A program made the position numbers and the translations under genes. Source: Dryobates pubescens (Eukaryota > Chordata > Aves > Piciformes > Picidae). Taken from it: 64,000 nt of DNA. The stretch spans positions 1,054,001 through 1,118,000 of the forward strand of contig NC_071626.1 in assembly GCF_014839835.1 (NCBI RefSeq). The letters run 5' to 3'. Positions 35,661-45,718 of this stretch are shown piece after piece. The first letter of the stretch is position 1. Every line of letters starts with the position of its first letter. The notes under the pieces are model-generated. The model ran no database searches and had not been told where the DNA came from. It was given only the letters and a program-made list of their open reading frames with translations.

Positions 35661-36282
35661 CAAAGCAAAGAGGCAAGTCCTGCAGAAGCACCTCTGACTC
35701 CCAAGCCCTTTCAGGCCTCCCAGGGGGTTCTTTACAAACTCAATGACAGAGCAGCTAAGGCTCGCCTCTCAGTTTAGATCTGCTGATGTAGCCAAAGCCT
35801 CTGCGGGTTGGACAGACGCAATTGTTACCGGGCAAGGCTGCCTCCTGGTGGTACTCCCGAGGACGTGCAGCGAGAAAAGGCGAAAGCCCTGCTTGGAGCA
35901 CACTTCCTTTGGGAGTGCAGCTCTAACGAGAGGAAGGGCAGGAAGTTTCTTTTCACGAGCACATCAAGCTCAGCGAGCTGCGAGTTAAATGGCCAGCATT
36001 GGAGTACTTGGCTGAGAGATGGCATGCTAGCAAGCAAAGCCCAAGAGGACTTGTAGTGAGGTATTAAATCCAGCAGTAAGAGATCCAAAGGTTATAGTAC
36101 CCACAGCAGGGAGCCTGGAACGCTTCACTTCCAGGACCACTTCAGGTACTGGAAAGTCTAAGGCCAGGGGTGCAGTTCTCTTGTCTTGCTGTCAACTATT
36201 TAAGCAGAGAATAGCAGACAAACTCAGTCATGGATGGTTTAGTGAGAGCAGTGACACAGAGCTGCCAAGTGTCCCTGCATTG

Positions 36283-36288
36283 TTTATT
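36283..36288 (-). terminator. MRPL42: MRPL42 polyadenylation signal
   Basis: AATAAA on the minus strand, 48 bases past the MRPL42 stop codon, giving a 3'UTR of only about 70 bases. It is the first such signal after the stop. Confidence 0.7.
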
Positions 36289-36335
36289 CCCAGGCAGGAG
36301 CAGCAGCAAGGGGCTGCTGCCAAAGCTCCTCTTCG

Positions 36336-36381
36336 CTAGCGGTCTTTGGGAGGATTGGGATTCCTGCGTCTTCTGTGATAC
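36336..36381 (-). CDS. MRPL42: MRPL42, terminal coding exon
   Basis: Preceded by CTTTTCTCTTGCAG. The first base completes a Gln codon, then YHRRRRNPNPPKDR and TAG, matching the human C-terminus YHRCRKNLNPPKDR. The basic tail suits rRNA binding. Confidence 0.96.
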
Positions 36382-37934
36382 CTGCAAGAGAAAAGAGGCT
36401 GCAGTGAATGCAAGCTTTGGAGTCTGTGATTCTCCTGATCCCCCCTGCCCTGGTGAGTGGTCTGGAGGTTACACAAGGTGCAGAGGCAGAAGCCATCACC
36501 CCTCATTAGAGGTCATCCCTGTTGTTCGTGGGGTTACGTAAGGCTGCTGTTGCCGCTGCTGCATCTGCTCCAGGCACACACTAATCCAATCAGCTGCACA
36601 GCTGAAGAGGTACACAGGCTGCTGTTTGTGCCTAAGCCTTTGTCTGAAGTTAATTTTATTACATGGTCAGCTTTTCCTTTGGATACAGGGATTGCTACAG
36701 AACAGGCTTGATGTTTCAAGGAGTTCTGCCCGAGTGTGCATTCCCCAGGGTAAGATTCTGCAGACATCCCCAAACCCTGCACAGCAACACTGATCCCCAT
36801 TTGCCTCTGAGCTGCCCACCCCGAGACAAAGCAGCTCCTGTTTCATGCTCATGACACTGACAGCTACCCTTTGGCTAGAGGAGGTTCTGCCATTTTGTCC
36901 TCTGTATCTACAGCAAGAACAGTAACCAAGAAGCTTTCTGTGGACAAAATGAGCCCCAAATGATCTGCCTGTATCAAGTCTCCACAGCTGTAACTTAGCA
37001 GCTGCCAAAGGGCATAACACAGGGACTGGAAAGGAGTAAGACAAACCAGAAGGCCATTTGCTTGCAGTGCTGGATCTGGATTGATCTATCTCCTCTCTAA
37101 GCTCAGTCTCACATCTTTGTACCTCTCCTCCCAGCTTTCTGACTACAAGGCACACCAAGGGGCACTTCTCACCGTTTCAGATGAAAAACCTCTATTATTC
37201 TTTAGTCTGAAAATCACCCTCAGGTTTTCCTGAGTTGTTAAGGAAGAGACACTGCATGTGTCCAGGCTGCACTTGCTCATGTCCACTGAGGACCTGGGGT
37301 GTTCAGTCTGGAGAAGAGGAGGCTGAGTGGGGCTCTCCACAGCTCCCTGAAAGAAGGCTGCAGTGAGGTGGGTTGGGCTCTTCTCCCTGGTCTCAGTGAG
37401 AGGAGAGGCAATGGCCTGAATTGTGCCAGGGGAGGGTTAGGCTGGAGATGAAGAAAGATGTCTTTGGTGCAAGAGTGGTCAGGGACTGGCAGAGGCTGCC
37501 CAGGGAGGTGGTGGAGTCCCAGGCCCTGGAGGTGTTCCAGAAACCTGTGGCCATGGCTCTTGGGGAAAGGGTTTGAAGGCCATGGTGGGGCTGGGTTGCT
37601 GGTTGGGCTGGATGAGCTTAGAGAAGGCTTTTCCAACCCAGTTCTATGGTTCTGTATTTTGAAAACAAAGCAACCAACAAACCCCACAAAAAGCCCCGAG
37701 AAAAACACCAGAACAAAACCCCACAAACCCCCAGCCCTGCAGAGGCTCCCAAAGGGGCAGCATCACTGAAGCTTTCCCACTCCACCTTCCCTTTACACAG
37801 CAGCGCACCGAGCAGCTCGTGCAGGAGCCCACGCGCTGGCAGTGTCCTGTCTCCTATACTGAGGGGGCTGAGTCCTCTGACCGCTGCTGCAGCTCCTTCT
37901 GCATCCCCAAGGAAGAAGCACTGAAGACACTCAC
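36382..37934 (-). other. MRPL42: MRPL42 intron
   Basis: GT-AG intron (donor GTGAGT at 37934). It contains one sense CR1 at 37283-37657. Confidence 0.9.
37283..37657 (+). repeat. CR1 LINE, 3' end fragment
   Basis: Sense CR1 from 'ggggtgttcagtctggagaa' to 'cagttctatggttctg', inserted antisense to MRPL42. Confidence 0.92.
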
Positions 37935-38098
37935 TGCCCCACAGGGTACCAGCGATGCTTTGTGGTGTAAAACATTTTGCTGAGCTGCTCCATGGTGGGC
38001 CCTGTGTCGTTCTTCAGCTCATGGCTGCTCAGCCGCGCCTTCAGCACCTGATCCAGGGTCTCCTCCTTGTTGTCCACCGGATCCGGCCTCGGGATGGG
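37935..38098 (-). CDS. MRPL42: MRPL42, internal coding exon
   Basis: Starts in phase 0 after CTTTGTAG. The product reads [20 protein letters not shown], then a variable [11 protein letters not shown] segment, then [20 protein letters not shown], ending with two bases of a Gln codon before GTGAGT. Human has [20 protein letters not shown] and [16 protein letters not shown], so identity is clear; the central segment is the divergent part. Confidence 0.97.
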
Positions 38099-38724
38099 CT
38101 ACAAAGAGAGCACAGCATGGCCTTCCTTTTCTCCTTCTTTTGAGAACCCCACAAGGCCCAGCTCCACAGACACCACCACCACTGACTCCTAACAGCTGCA
38201 CCCAAAGGAAGAGAGTGTCTGCGACTGCAGAGGCTGTTTACTGACACCACCACCCCCCTCCAGCCCAAACACAGCCAGCACGGAGCAGATGTCCAGCAAG
38301 GGCCAATTGCCTCAGGTGCTGCAGCTGATTACCCTGCCCCTGCAAGCAGCACTGCTGTCATCAGCACTGCTGATCTCATCTTTACCATTCACCAGCTGAA
38401 CCATGAGCTTCAGCTCCACTAATCCACAAGCACTCAAGGTATTCCTGGTCAGAAATGTATTCAGTGACGACCATCAGCACTCAAAAAAGCTCTGAGACGA
38501 TTGATACCTCACAGAACAATGTCACTTCCTAGTTGGTTGTGCATCTGTGAAGACCAGGATGATGCTTCTCAGCCTGAGACTAACTGCTTGCACCCTTACA
38601 ACCCTTCCCTGGTTCAGTTGCTGACTCCTGTTCTTCCTGAGAGACACAACTGATCAATTTACCAATAGCACCCAGGCACAGAGTAGTTTAGGTTTTTAAT
38701 GCAGAATGGTCCAGCTGTAGGACC

Positions 38725-38875
38725 TTCAACACAAGAGGCACATAGAGCTGCTGGAGCAGGTCCAGAGGAGGGCCACAAAGAGGATGAAAGGGATGGAGCA
38801 CCTCTGCTACAAGGGCAGGATGGAAGAACTGGGGTTGTTCAGCCTGGAGAAGAGAAGGCCAGGAAAGTCTATCTA
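38725..38875 (+). repeat. CR1 LINE, internal fragment
   Basis: Sense CR1 body block ('ctggagcaggtccagaggag', 'ggttgttcagcctggagaag') without the 3' tip, so broken at both ends. Confidence 0.85.
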
Positions 38876-38994
38876 GGCTTACCTTCAGCAGAGGGAAGAA
38901 CACCTTGGAAAGTACAACTGATAGAGAAAAATTCCACAGCTAAACTTTTGGTGGCATCTCTGAACCCACAGTGGTGAAGGAAATGTGAAGCTAT

Positions 38995-39410
38995 CAACCC
39001 AACAGCACCATGGCCACAGGGTTCTGGAGCACCTCCAGGGCTGGGGACTCCACCACCTCCCTGGGCAACCTCTGCCAGTCCCTGACCACTCTTGCAGCAA
39101 GGAAATTTCTTCTCTTCCCCAACCCTCCCCTGGCACAATTTCAGGTCATTTCCTCTCCTAGCACCTGAGACCAGGGAGCAGAGCCCAACCCCCAGCTCAC
39201 TGCAGCCTCCTCTCAGGGAGCTGTAGAGAGCAATGAGGTCTCCCTTAGCCTCCTCCTCAGGCTGAGCACCCCCAGCTCCTCCCCAGCCCTGTTCTCCAGA
39301 CCCCTTCCCAGCTTTGCTGCCCTTCTCTGGACCTGCTCCAGCAACTCAATGTCCTTCTTGGAGTGAGGGGCCCAAAGCTGAGCACAGTATTCATCTCAAG
39401 TGGTGATTTA
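38995..39410 (-). repeat. CR1 LINE fragment
   Basis: Reverse CR1 from 'ccatggccacagggttctgg' to 'gtccttcttggagtgagggg'. The very tip is missing. Confidence 0.9.
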
Positions 39411-39566
39411 AGTGAGCCATCACTCACTTGACAGTGAGGCTGATCAGGTACCAGAAAGCAGCTCAGGGCTTCCAAGTTAAAAAGAAGATGCTCTCAGGAC
39501 TGCCAGTTCTGGGCTCCTCCTGCCTCCACAAGAGTAAGAAGTAGGAATGTCTATGTTTGGACTCAC

Positions 39567-39651
39567 TTTGGTATGCTCATATGGAATCTCCAGCGAGGGG
39601 TGGTAGCAGACAATTGTCTTCAGATCCGAGGTCACTGCAAGCTCCACTTTG
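39567..39651 (-). CDS. MRPL42: MRPL42, internal coding exon
   Basis: 85 bp. The first base completes a Cys codon, followed by [20 protein letters not shown] and EIPYEHTK, ending in phase 0 before GTGAGT. Human has [20 protein letters not shown] and DIPYEHTK. Confidence 0.97.
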
Positions 39652-40069
39652 CTTTAAAAACAAACAAACAAACAGACCCCACACAGAGTCCTCAGTAACA
39701 ACCATTTCCAAATGCCATCCTAAACACAAGTGCTGAGCAGCCTGAGTCCCATGAAAAGCAGACCTGACCCTGAATTTGTGACTTCAGAAATCTTTCATAA
39801 CATCAAGGTCACAAACACAGGATCTGAACTTTCCCTGCCATACCTCCCTGGTTGGTTGGTGGGGTTTTTCCTGGTTGAGAGGGGAAAAGAGGCTAAAATC
39901 AAGTGTTAAAGGTAACTGGAAATACAGATGGGAAAAAATCTTCAGCACTTCAAATAATTGCAGAGAAAAGAGTAGCAGCAGATGGGGACAATGACCCCTA
40001 GGAGCCACAAAAGGAAGAGCAGGGAACCAAGCTCGGGGCTTCCAGCTTTGACATCTCTTCAAAGAGTCC

Positions 40070-40252
40070 TAGAATGACCTCAAAGATCATCCAGTTCCAA
40101 CCCCCTGCCATGGGCAGGGACACCTCCCACCAGCCCAGGTTGCTCAAGGCCTCATCCAGCCTGGCCTTGAGCACCTCCAGGGAGGGGACAGCCACAGCCT
40201 CCCTGGGCAGCCTGTGCCAGAGTCTCACAACCCTCACTCTGAAGAGCTTACT
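40070..40252 (-). repeat. CR1 LINE, 3' end fragment
   Basis: Reverse CR1: 'cctcaaagatcatccagttc' through 'cagcctccctgggcagcctg'. It lies in an MRPL42 intron, in the gene's orientation. Confidence 0.92.
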
Positions 40253-40762
40253 GTAAACATGATGAGCACAATGAACAGAAACATCCTGCTGAGAGGCTCC
40301 TGAGGGAGCAGAACTCTCTTCTCACCTCCTTCCTTCCTAACTTCCATGAGACATTACACAGTACACAGGTGCTGAGTGCCTCACTACGTTGGGATCATCT
40401 TTTGTGGTTCCAAGTCCCCCAGGCAGCAGCACAAAGACACCTGGAGAGTGTCTCAGCAAGCATCAGTGAAAGTGACTGCCCTTAGCTGCTTCTGCTCTTC
40501 CACAAACAAGAGCTGAGTGGCACTGTGGTCATGAACAGGTTTCAAATGAGTCCTGTAGGGCTTTTAATGACACTTGTTCAAAAGCAAACCCAAGCCAGCT
40601 TGACAATGATGGCTGCCACGGTGCTGCAGTTTAAAAGGATCACATTTATGCCAGGCTGGCAGGTGATGGATTTGATGCCACCACATGAGTGCATCAGGAC
40701 AGAGGAAGCAGCCCTGGCACAGGCATGACACGAGAAGGACACAGAGCAAAGCAGTCAAGTAC

Positions 40763-40826
40763 CAGTTGTAGTCTTCAGGGAGAACAGAGTAGGTAGATTT
40801 ATGGCAAGCATGATCCACAGCTCCAC
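40763..40826 (-). CDS. MRPL42: MRPL42, coding exon (first one identified)
   Basis: MRPL42 (mL42) is a nuclear-encoded subunit of the mitochondrial large ribosomal subunit. This 64-bp exon begins in phase 1 after TTTGTTTTGCAG and reads GAVDHACHKSTYSVLPEDYN, matching human [20 protein letters not shown], and ends with TG of the next Cys codon before a GTACTT donor. The four coding exons give about 118 residues in consistent phase, against 142 in human; the missing ~24 N-terminal residues (mitochondrial targeting region) must come from an upstream exon that I could not place between 40.9 and 43.5 kb. No breaks in the identified part. Three further coding exons are listed at 39567, 37935 and 36336. 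Confidence 0.95.
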
Positions 40827-40871
40827 CTGCAAAACAAACCCCAACAAAAAGCCATGAAAAACACTAATGCC

Positions 40872-41170
40872 CAGGCATGGGCAGCCACAGCCTCCCTGGG
40901 CAGCCTGTGCCAGTGTCTCACCACCCTCACTGCAAAGAATTTATTCCTCTCTTCCAGCTCAAAGCCACTGTCCCTCATCCTGGCACTCCCAGCCCTTGTC
41001 TCAAGTCCCTCCCCAGCTTTCCTGTATCCCTTTCAGCTGCTGCAAGGCAGCTCTAAGGCCTCCCTGGGGCCTTCTCTTCTCCAGGCTGAACAGCCCCAAC
41101 TCTCTCAGCCTGTGCCCATAAGGGAGGTTCTGCAGCCCTCTGATCATCTTTGTGGCCTCCTCTCTTTGTT
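40872..41170 (-). repeat. CR1 LINE, 5'-truncated and tip-less fragment
   Basis: Reverse CR1 from 'gcagccacagcctccctggg' to 'ctgatcatctttgtggcctc', starting only ~45 bp upstream of an MRPL42 coding exon. Confidence 0.9.
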
Positions 41171-41356
41171 AAGTGGTAAGATTTTACTGTAGCCTTTCCT
41201 CACCATGCAAGTCTGAACAAAAATCACTAAATGTCAACCTTCAAATAGCCTCAGTGGCAAGAGGGGCAGTATTTACTAGCTAGCTCATTAATCAAGCAGA
41301 GGAGCATCACATGTGGGCTGTGGATGCTTTAAAAGCAAAAGACATAAAACAAGATA

Positions 41357-41590
41357 TCAGAGAATCAACAAGGTTGGAAAAGACCTCAGAGATCATCAAG
41401 TCCAACCTGGCACCCAACACCTCCTGACTAGACCATGGCACCAAGTGCCACATCCAATCCCCTCCTGAACACCTCCAGGCACAGGGACTCCACCACCTCC
41501 CTGGGCAGCACATTCCTTGGCTAACAACTCTCCCTGTGAAGAACTTTCTCCTCACCTCCAGCCTAAACTTCCTCTGGCACAGACCTTTAC
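41357..41590 (-). repeat. CR1 LINE, 3' end fragment
   Basis: Reverse CR1 with tip 'aacaaggttggaaaagacct' and 'ctagaccatggcaccaagtg'. Confidence 0.9.
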
Positions 41591-41705
41591 CAATTGGCAG
41601 AGAACACAGGATTACAAAACCCCAAACCACTTCACTTCCATGCTTCCCTTCCTTTAAGCAGCAGAGCAGAGAGGCTCCCACAGAACAGCTTTCAATGCAG
41701 AAGCT

Positions 41706-41850
41706 CTGCAGTGCCAGAGCTACTCACTCTGCAGTGCCAGAGCTACTCACTCTGCAGTGCCAGAGCTACTCACTCTGCAGTGCCAGAGCTACTCACTCTG
41801 CAGTGCCAGAGCTACTCACTCTGCAGTGCCAGAGCTACTCACTCTGCAGC
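41706..41850 (+). repeat. 23-bp tandem repeat, about 6 copies
   Basis: Six essentially identical units of 'ctgcagtgccagagctactc' plus act, at 41706, 41729, 41752, 41775, 41798 and 41821, then a partial copy. It lies in the presumed 5' intron of MRPL42. Such identity suggests recent expansion and length variation. Confidence 0.95.
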
Positions 41851-42114
41851 AGGGCCTGCTGACAGGGTGCCGCTGGGCGCACCCACAGGAACCTGGGCCA
41901 CAGGGCTCTGAGGGACGTTGCCATGCTGGCAGCAGAGAGGAAACCAGTCCTGGGCAAGCTGGAACTCACTCAGACACCATAGCTTGTTTTGTGCAGGATG
42001 CCCTCTGAAAGAAAGCAGTTGGACAACTCTTCATGGCACAACAGAGTGGCAATTGGATTTGCTGAGTAGCTTCAGGATACATGAAAGTGATGCAGTCCAT
42101 TCTCCAGCATTTGT

Positions 42115-42192
42115 CAGGCGTTTGGAAGTCCTCAGGAGGTTGGAGCAGATGACCCTTGGGGTCCCTTCCAACCTGGCCTTCTGTGATTCTTA
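42115..42192 (+). repeat. CR1 LINE, short 3' tip
   Basis: Sense CR1 tip: 'ggttggagcagatgaccctt' to 'ggccttctgtgattctt'. Confidence 0.85.
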
Positions 42193-42451
42193 TTATTTAA
42201 GATGCTGGCACCTTAACAGTCAAAGGTGGTACAAAACTATTAACTGAGGCACTCTTTAAACCAATGTCATCAACTTCCAAACCCTTTCCACTTCTCATGG
42301 TTTGTCCACTGCTCCTCACCCACCTAAGTTTTACGTCCTCCTTCCTGCAGGCTCCACAGAGTTACTCCTGAAACATGCTTTCCCTCTTCAAAATGCAAAC
42401 ATCACCACCCAGAATCAAAACACAGGTGCTTATAAGTACCACTTGCTGGAG

Positions 42452-42588
42452 AATCACAGAATTGGATGGGTTGGAAAAGCCCTCCAAGGTCACCCAGTCC
42501 AACCAGCAACCCAGCCCCACCACGGCCACAGGTTTCTTGAACACCTGCAGGGCCTGGGACTCCACCACCTCCCTGGGCAGCCTCTCTA
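42452..42588 (-). repeat. CR1 LINE, 3' end fragment
   Basis: Reverse CR1 tip 'gaatcacagaattggatggg' to 'ccacctccctgggcagcctc'. Confidence 0.9.
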
Positions 42589-43481
42589 CATGCAGTTGGT
42601 TTCATCTGTCCCCAGAGCCATTTAGAACACCTTAAGTATTACCCCAGATTTCACAGAAGCAGAAAGAGACAGAAATACCTTCAGATTTTGTTGTCTACTG
42701 GGAAAAAACAGCTTTGAAGAGAATCTTACAATGATGCTTAGAGACAGTTTAAAGACATAACACAAAAAGAAGGAATCAAGACATCCTTAAACCTACTTCA
42801 TATTTAGCACTTCAGAAGATCAGCAGAAGTGTGCATTTTCCAATTTCCACAGATAATTATTCACCATGTTCTTTACTCGTGGCAAATGCTACTTAAGTCA
42901 GTGAACACCACACAGCACCGACAGAGCTGCTCCTCGTTTGTCCTTGAAAGCTCATTAACACACAACAAAAGTGTGAAGAACACGGCGGCTCCGCAGTGAC
43001 TTTGCCAAAGGGCAAACTCCGGCCCTTGCTCAGCCTCTCGAGGACCTCTACAGCTCAAACCGGAGCGCTCCCCTCCTTGAGGCTGCACACAGGAAACTCT
43101 GAAAGGCCTGTCCGCAACAGACCCGACACTTCCATTAAACCCCTCAAAGCAAGCCAAGAGTACCCGTTATTAAAAGAGACTCAATAAACAAAAGGCCTGG
43201 GCACCAAACAGAGAGGGTTAACGCCTCTAAGTATATAACCTCCCTCCCTCTGGCCCATTTCGGAGGCCTACCGTGTGGTTCCCTTGCATCAGCGGGGTTT
43301 ACGCTGTCATTAGCTACAAAAGCAAGGCGGGGAGGGCTGCCCGGTGCGGCCCTGAGGCGAGGCGGCCCTGAGGCGAGGCGGCCCTGGCGCTCGGCCACCT
43401 GGCCCTCGGCTGCCCGGGGCAGCCCGCCGACACGAGGCCCGTCCCGGCGCAGCGCTACCGGGAGGGAACCACCACAGACAG

Positions 43482-43540
43482 CCTGCCTGCCTGCCTCCCT
43501 CCCTCCTTCCTTCCTTTCCTCCCTGCCCGCCTCCCCGCAG
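43482..43540 (+). repeat. CT-rich (CCTT/CCTG) low-complexity run
   Basis: cctgcctgcctccctcc..ttccttcc-type run just downstream (in gene orientation) of the predicted MRPL42 exon 1. Confidence 0.85.
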
Positions 43541-43549
43541 CGGTTACCT

Positions 43550-43630
43550 GTGCAGACTCCCCCGCTGCCCTCAGCAGCCCGCCGAGTGCCAGAGCACCGG
43601 AAGCGGCTCAGAGCAACTTCCGGTTCCGGC
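43550..43630 (-). other. MRPL42: MRPL42 noncoding exon 1 (predicted)
   Basis: Minus-strand exon ending CTGCACAG at 43550, before a GTAACC donor. No ATG in the frame that would continue into MRPL42, so it is probably untranslated. The 5' limit is guessed from the ETS sites. Confidence 0.5.
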
Positions 43631-43999
43631 GGCGCTCGCCCCGCGGCATGCCGGGAGATGCAGTGCGGGCCTGTGAGGCCTACCCCGGCCCGCCTCCGCG
43701 GCCCGCCCTGTCCAGCGCCGCCCGCCCGCAGGCCCTGAGGCCGTTCAGAAGGCGGCTGCGGCGGCGCTCCCGCGTCGTTAGCGTGCTCTCACGTCGCTGC
43801 CCTGGGGCCTCGGAGACTGAGCGCTCTCTGTCCCGTGTGGGATCGCACTGGCAGCGCTTGGCAGCTCTCAAGCCTTGATTCACCAAGCAGCCTTCAGTAG
43901 GTTTTGCAGATTCCCTGCTCTTACGCCCTCATTGAATAAGTGGGGCTAAATCTGAGGTAATCTGGGAGTATGTCTGCGTTGTATTTCAATCGTGCTCCT

Positions 44000-44527
44000 G
44001 TGCCAGGCACTGGGGAGGCCACACCTCGAGTACTGGCTTCAGTCTGGGCCCTCACTCCCAGAAGGGTATTGAGGAGCTGGAGCAGGTCCAGAGAAGGGCA
44101 ACAGAGCTGGGGAAGGGTCTGGAGAGCAGGGCTGGGGAGGAGAGGCTGAGGGAGCTGGGGGTGTTCAGCCTGGAGAAGAGGAGGCTGAGGGAGACCTCAT
44201 TGCCCTCTACAGCTCCCTGAGAGGAGGCTGCAGTGAGGCTGGAGTCAGCCTCTTCTCCCTAGTCTCAGGTGATAGAAGGAGAGGAAATGGCCTGAAATTG
44301 TGCCAGGGGAGGCTTAGGTTGGATGTGAGGGAAAACTTTGGTGCAAGAGTGGTCAGGGACTGGCAGAGGCTGCCCAGGGAGGTGGAGGAGTCCCCATGCC
44401 TGGAGGTGTTCCAGAACCCTGTGGCCATGGCCCTTGAGGCCATGGTTTGGTGTCCATGGTGGGATTGGGTTGCTGGTTGGCCTGGATGATCCTAGAGGGT
44501 TTTTCCAACCCAAACAATTCCATGAGG
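44000..44527 (+). repeat. CR1 LINE, ~530 bp 3' fragment
   Basis: Sense CR1 from 'ggccacacctcgagtactgg' to the tip 'cccaaacaattccatgag', close kin of the copies at 49290 and 61870. Confidence 0.93.
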
Positions 44528-44647
44528 GGATTGGATGTGGCACTTGGTGCCATGGTTTAGTCATGAGGTCTGTGGTGACAGGTTGGCCTCGATGGTCTTT
44601 GAGGTCTCTTCCAACCTTGGTGATACTGTGATGATTCTATGAATTCT
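44528..44647 (+). repeat. CR1 LINE, second 3' tip in tandem
   Basis: Directly follows the previous CR1: 'ggattggatgtggcacttgg' to 'gtgatgattctatgaattc'. A different subfamily (the type with 'ggttggcctcgatg'). Confidence 0.88.
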
Positions 44648-45181
44648 AACCCCAGCTGGCAACTAAGCACCACACAGCTACTCAAACTCTTCCCCGTGGT
44701 AGGATGCAGGAGAGAATTGGAAGGGTAAAAGTGAGAAAACTCTTGAGCTGGGATAAGCAGTCTCATAGGCAAGGCAAACCCTGCTCATGCAAGCAGAGCA
44801 AAACAAGGCATTCATTCACCACTTCCCATCAGCAGGCAGGAGTTCAGCCCTCTCCAGGGAAGCAGGACTCCATCATGTGTAACAGTTGCTAGGGAAGACA
44901 AACACAACAACTGTGAACGGCCCTCTGCTGCTGATGTCACATGGCATGGAACAGCCCTTTGGTCGGCTGGGCTCAGCTGTCCAGCTGTGTCCCCTCCCAG
45001 CTTCTTGTGGTCCCCAGCCTGCTGGCTGGTGTGAGAAGCAGAAAAGGCCTTGCCGCTGTGTAAGCGCTGCTCAGCAGGAACCAAAACATCCCTCAAATGT
45101 CAACACTGTTGCCAGCACAAATCCCAAACACAGCCCTGTCCTAGACTGCAGAGAATGAGCTCTGCCAGCCAAAACCAGCAG
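44648..45181 (-). mobile_element. Avian ERVL-type solo LTR (fossil)
   Basis: About 530 bp that I recognise as an LTR family common in birds: in reverse it opens with 'gctggttttggctgg', passes through 'tttgggatttgtgctggcaa', and closes with the pattern '..gccagctggggtta'. No internal viral coding region lies beside it, so it looks like a solo LTR, clearly aged relative to what I remember of the family. A fragment of the same family lies at about 48225-48495 in the other orientation. Confidence 0.75.
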
Positions 45182-45718
45182 GTTGTGTAATGGTTTACTG
45201 TGCAAAGTTGTGCTTGTAACCCCCCAGAGCAATGGCAAGCACTGGAACTTGAATCCTGCTTCTAAAAGGTTGCAGCTGAAGGCTCTGCAGAACTTTTACT
45301 TTACTTTTATTTTCCAAACCAAACCAAACTCCCTGTTAAGCCAGCAGGCTATTTTTAGCTGGTTCCTCTAAGAAGGGGTTTGAGGAGAGAGTAGCTGAGG
45401 TCTACCTCCTCCCTGACACACAATGTTCTGCAGGTCTATTCTTAGCAGCATGTTCTGACAGGTTACAACTCTCTGGTGGGGAGAGGGGAATTGCTTAAGG
45501 ACAGCTCAGGAGTGTGGCTGCACACTTCTGCATGTCTGCAGAGGGGGTTATTAATAACTGCCAGCAGCCTTGCTTGCCTCAGCACATTGTAGGCAGCAGA
45601 GGAGAGCTGCTCCCCCTGCACTGGCTCAGCAGGAAGGAGCTGGTGCTCTCCATTTGCTGTGGGGACACGGAGGAGGCACTGAGGGTTGATGGGCAGGGCT
45701 CAGAGAGTTGGAATCAGT
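45182..45718. other. Intergenic sequence between MRPL42 and UBE2N
   Basis: No gene recognised. Confidence 0.5.

Larger units (their letters stand above)
43320..43860. promoter_or_regulatory. MRPL42: CpG island promoter of MRPL42
   Basis: A GC- and CpG-rich block with ETS motifs (CCGGAAG at 43597-43603; ACTTCCGG and TTCCGG near 43616-43628) and a ZNF143/THAP11-like element (ggcatgccgggagatgcagt, 43645-43664, the reverse of an ACTACAATTCCCAGCATGCC-type motif). This mix is typical of housekeeping and mitochondrial-protein promoters. A CT-rich run lies at 43482-43540. Confidence 0.75.

Noticed and set aside
41536-41911. Open frames with SYSLCSARATH-type repeats
   Set aside because: Translation of the 23-bp tandem repeat, with no independent coding evidence.
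42699-42736. Candidate MRPL42 N-terminal exon on the minus strand (reads ..SSKLFFP into SGAV)
   Set aside because: Phase fits and it faintly resembles human KHLFPVQNGA, but it has no ATG, a weak GTAGAC donor and a poor acceptor.
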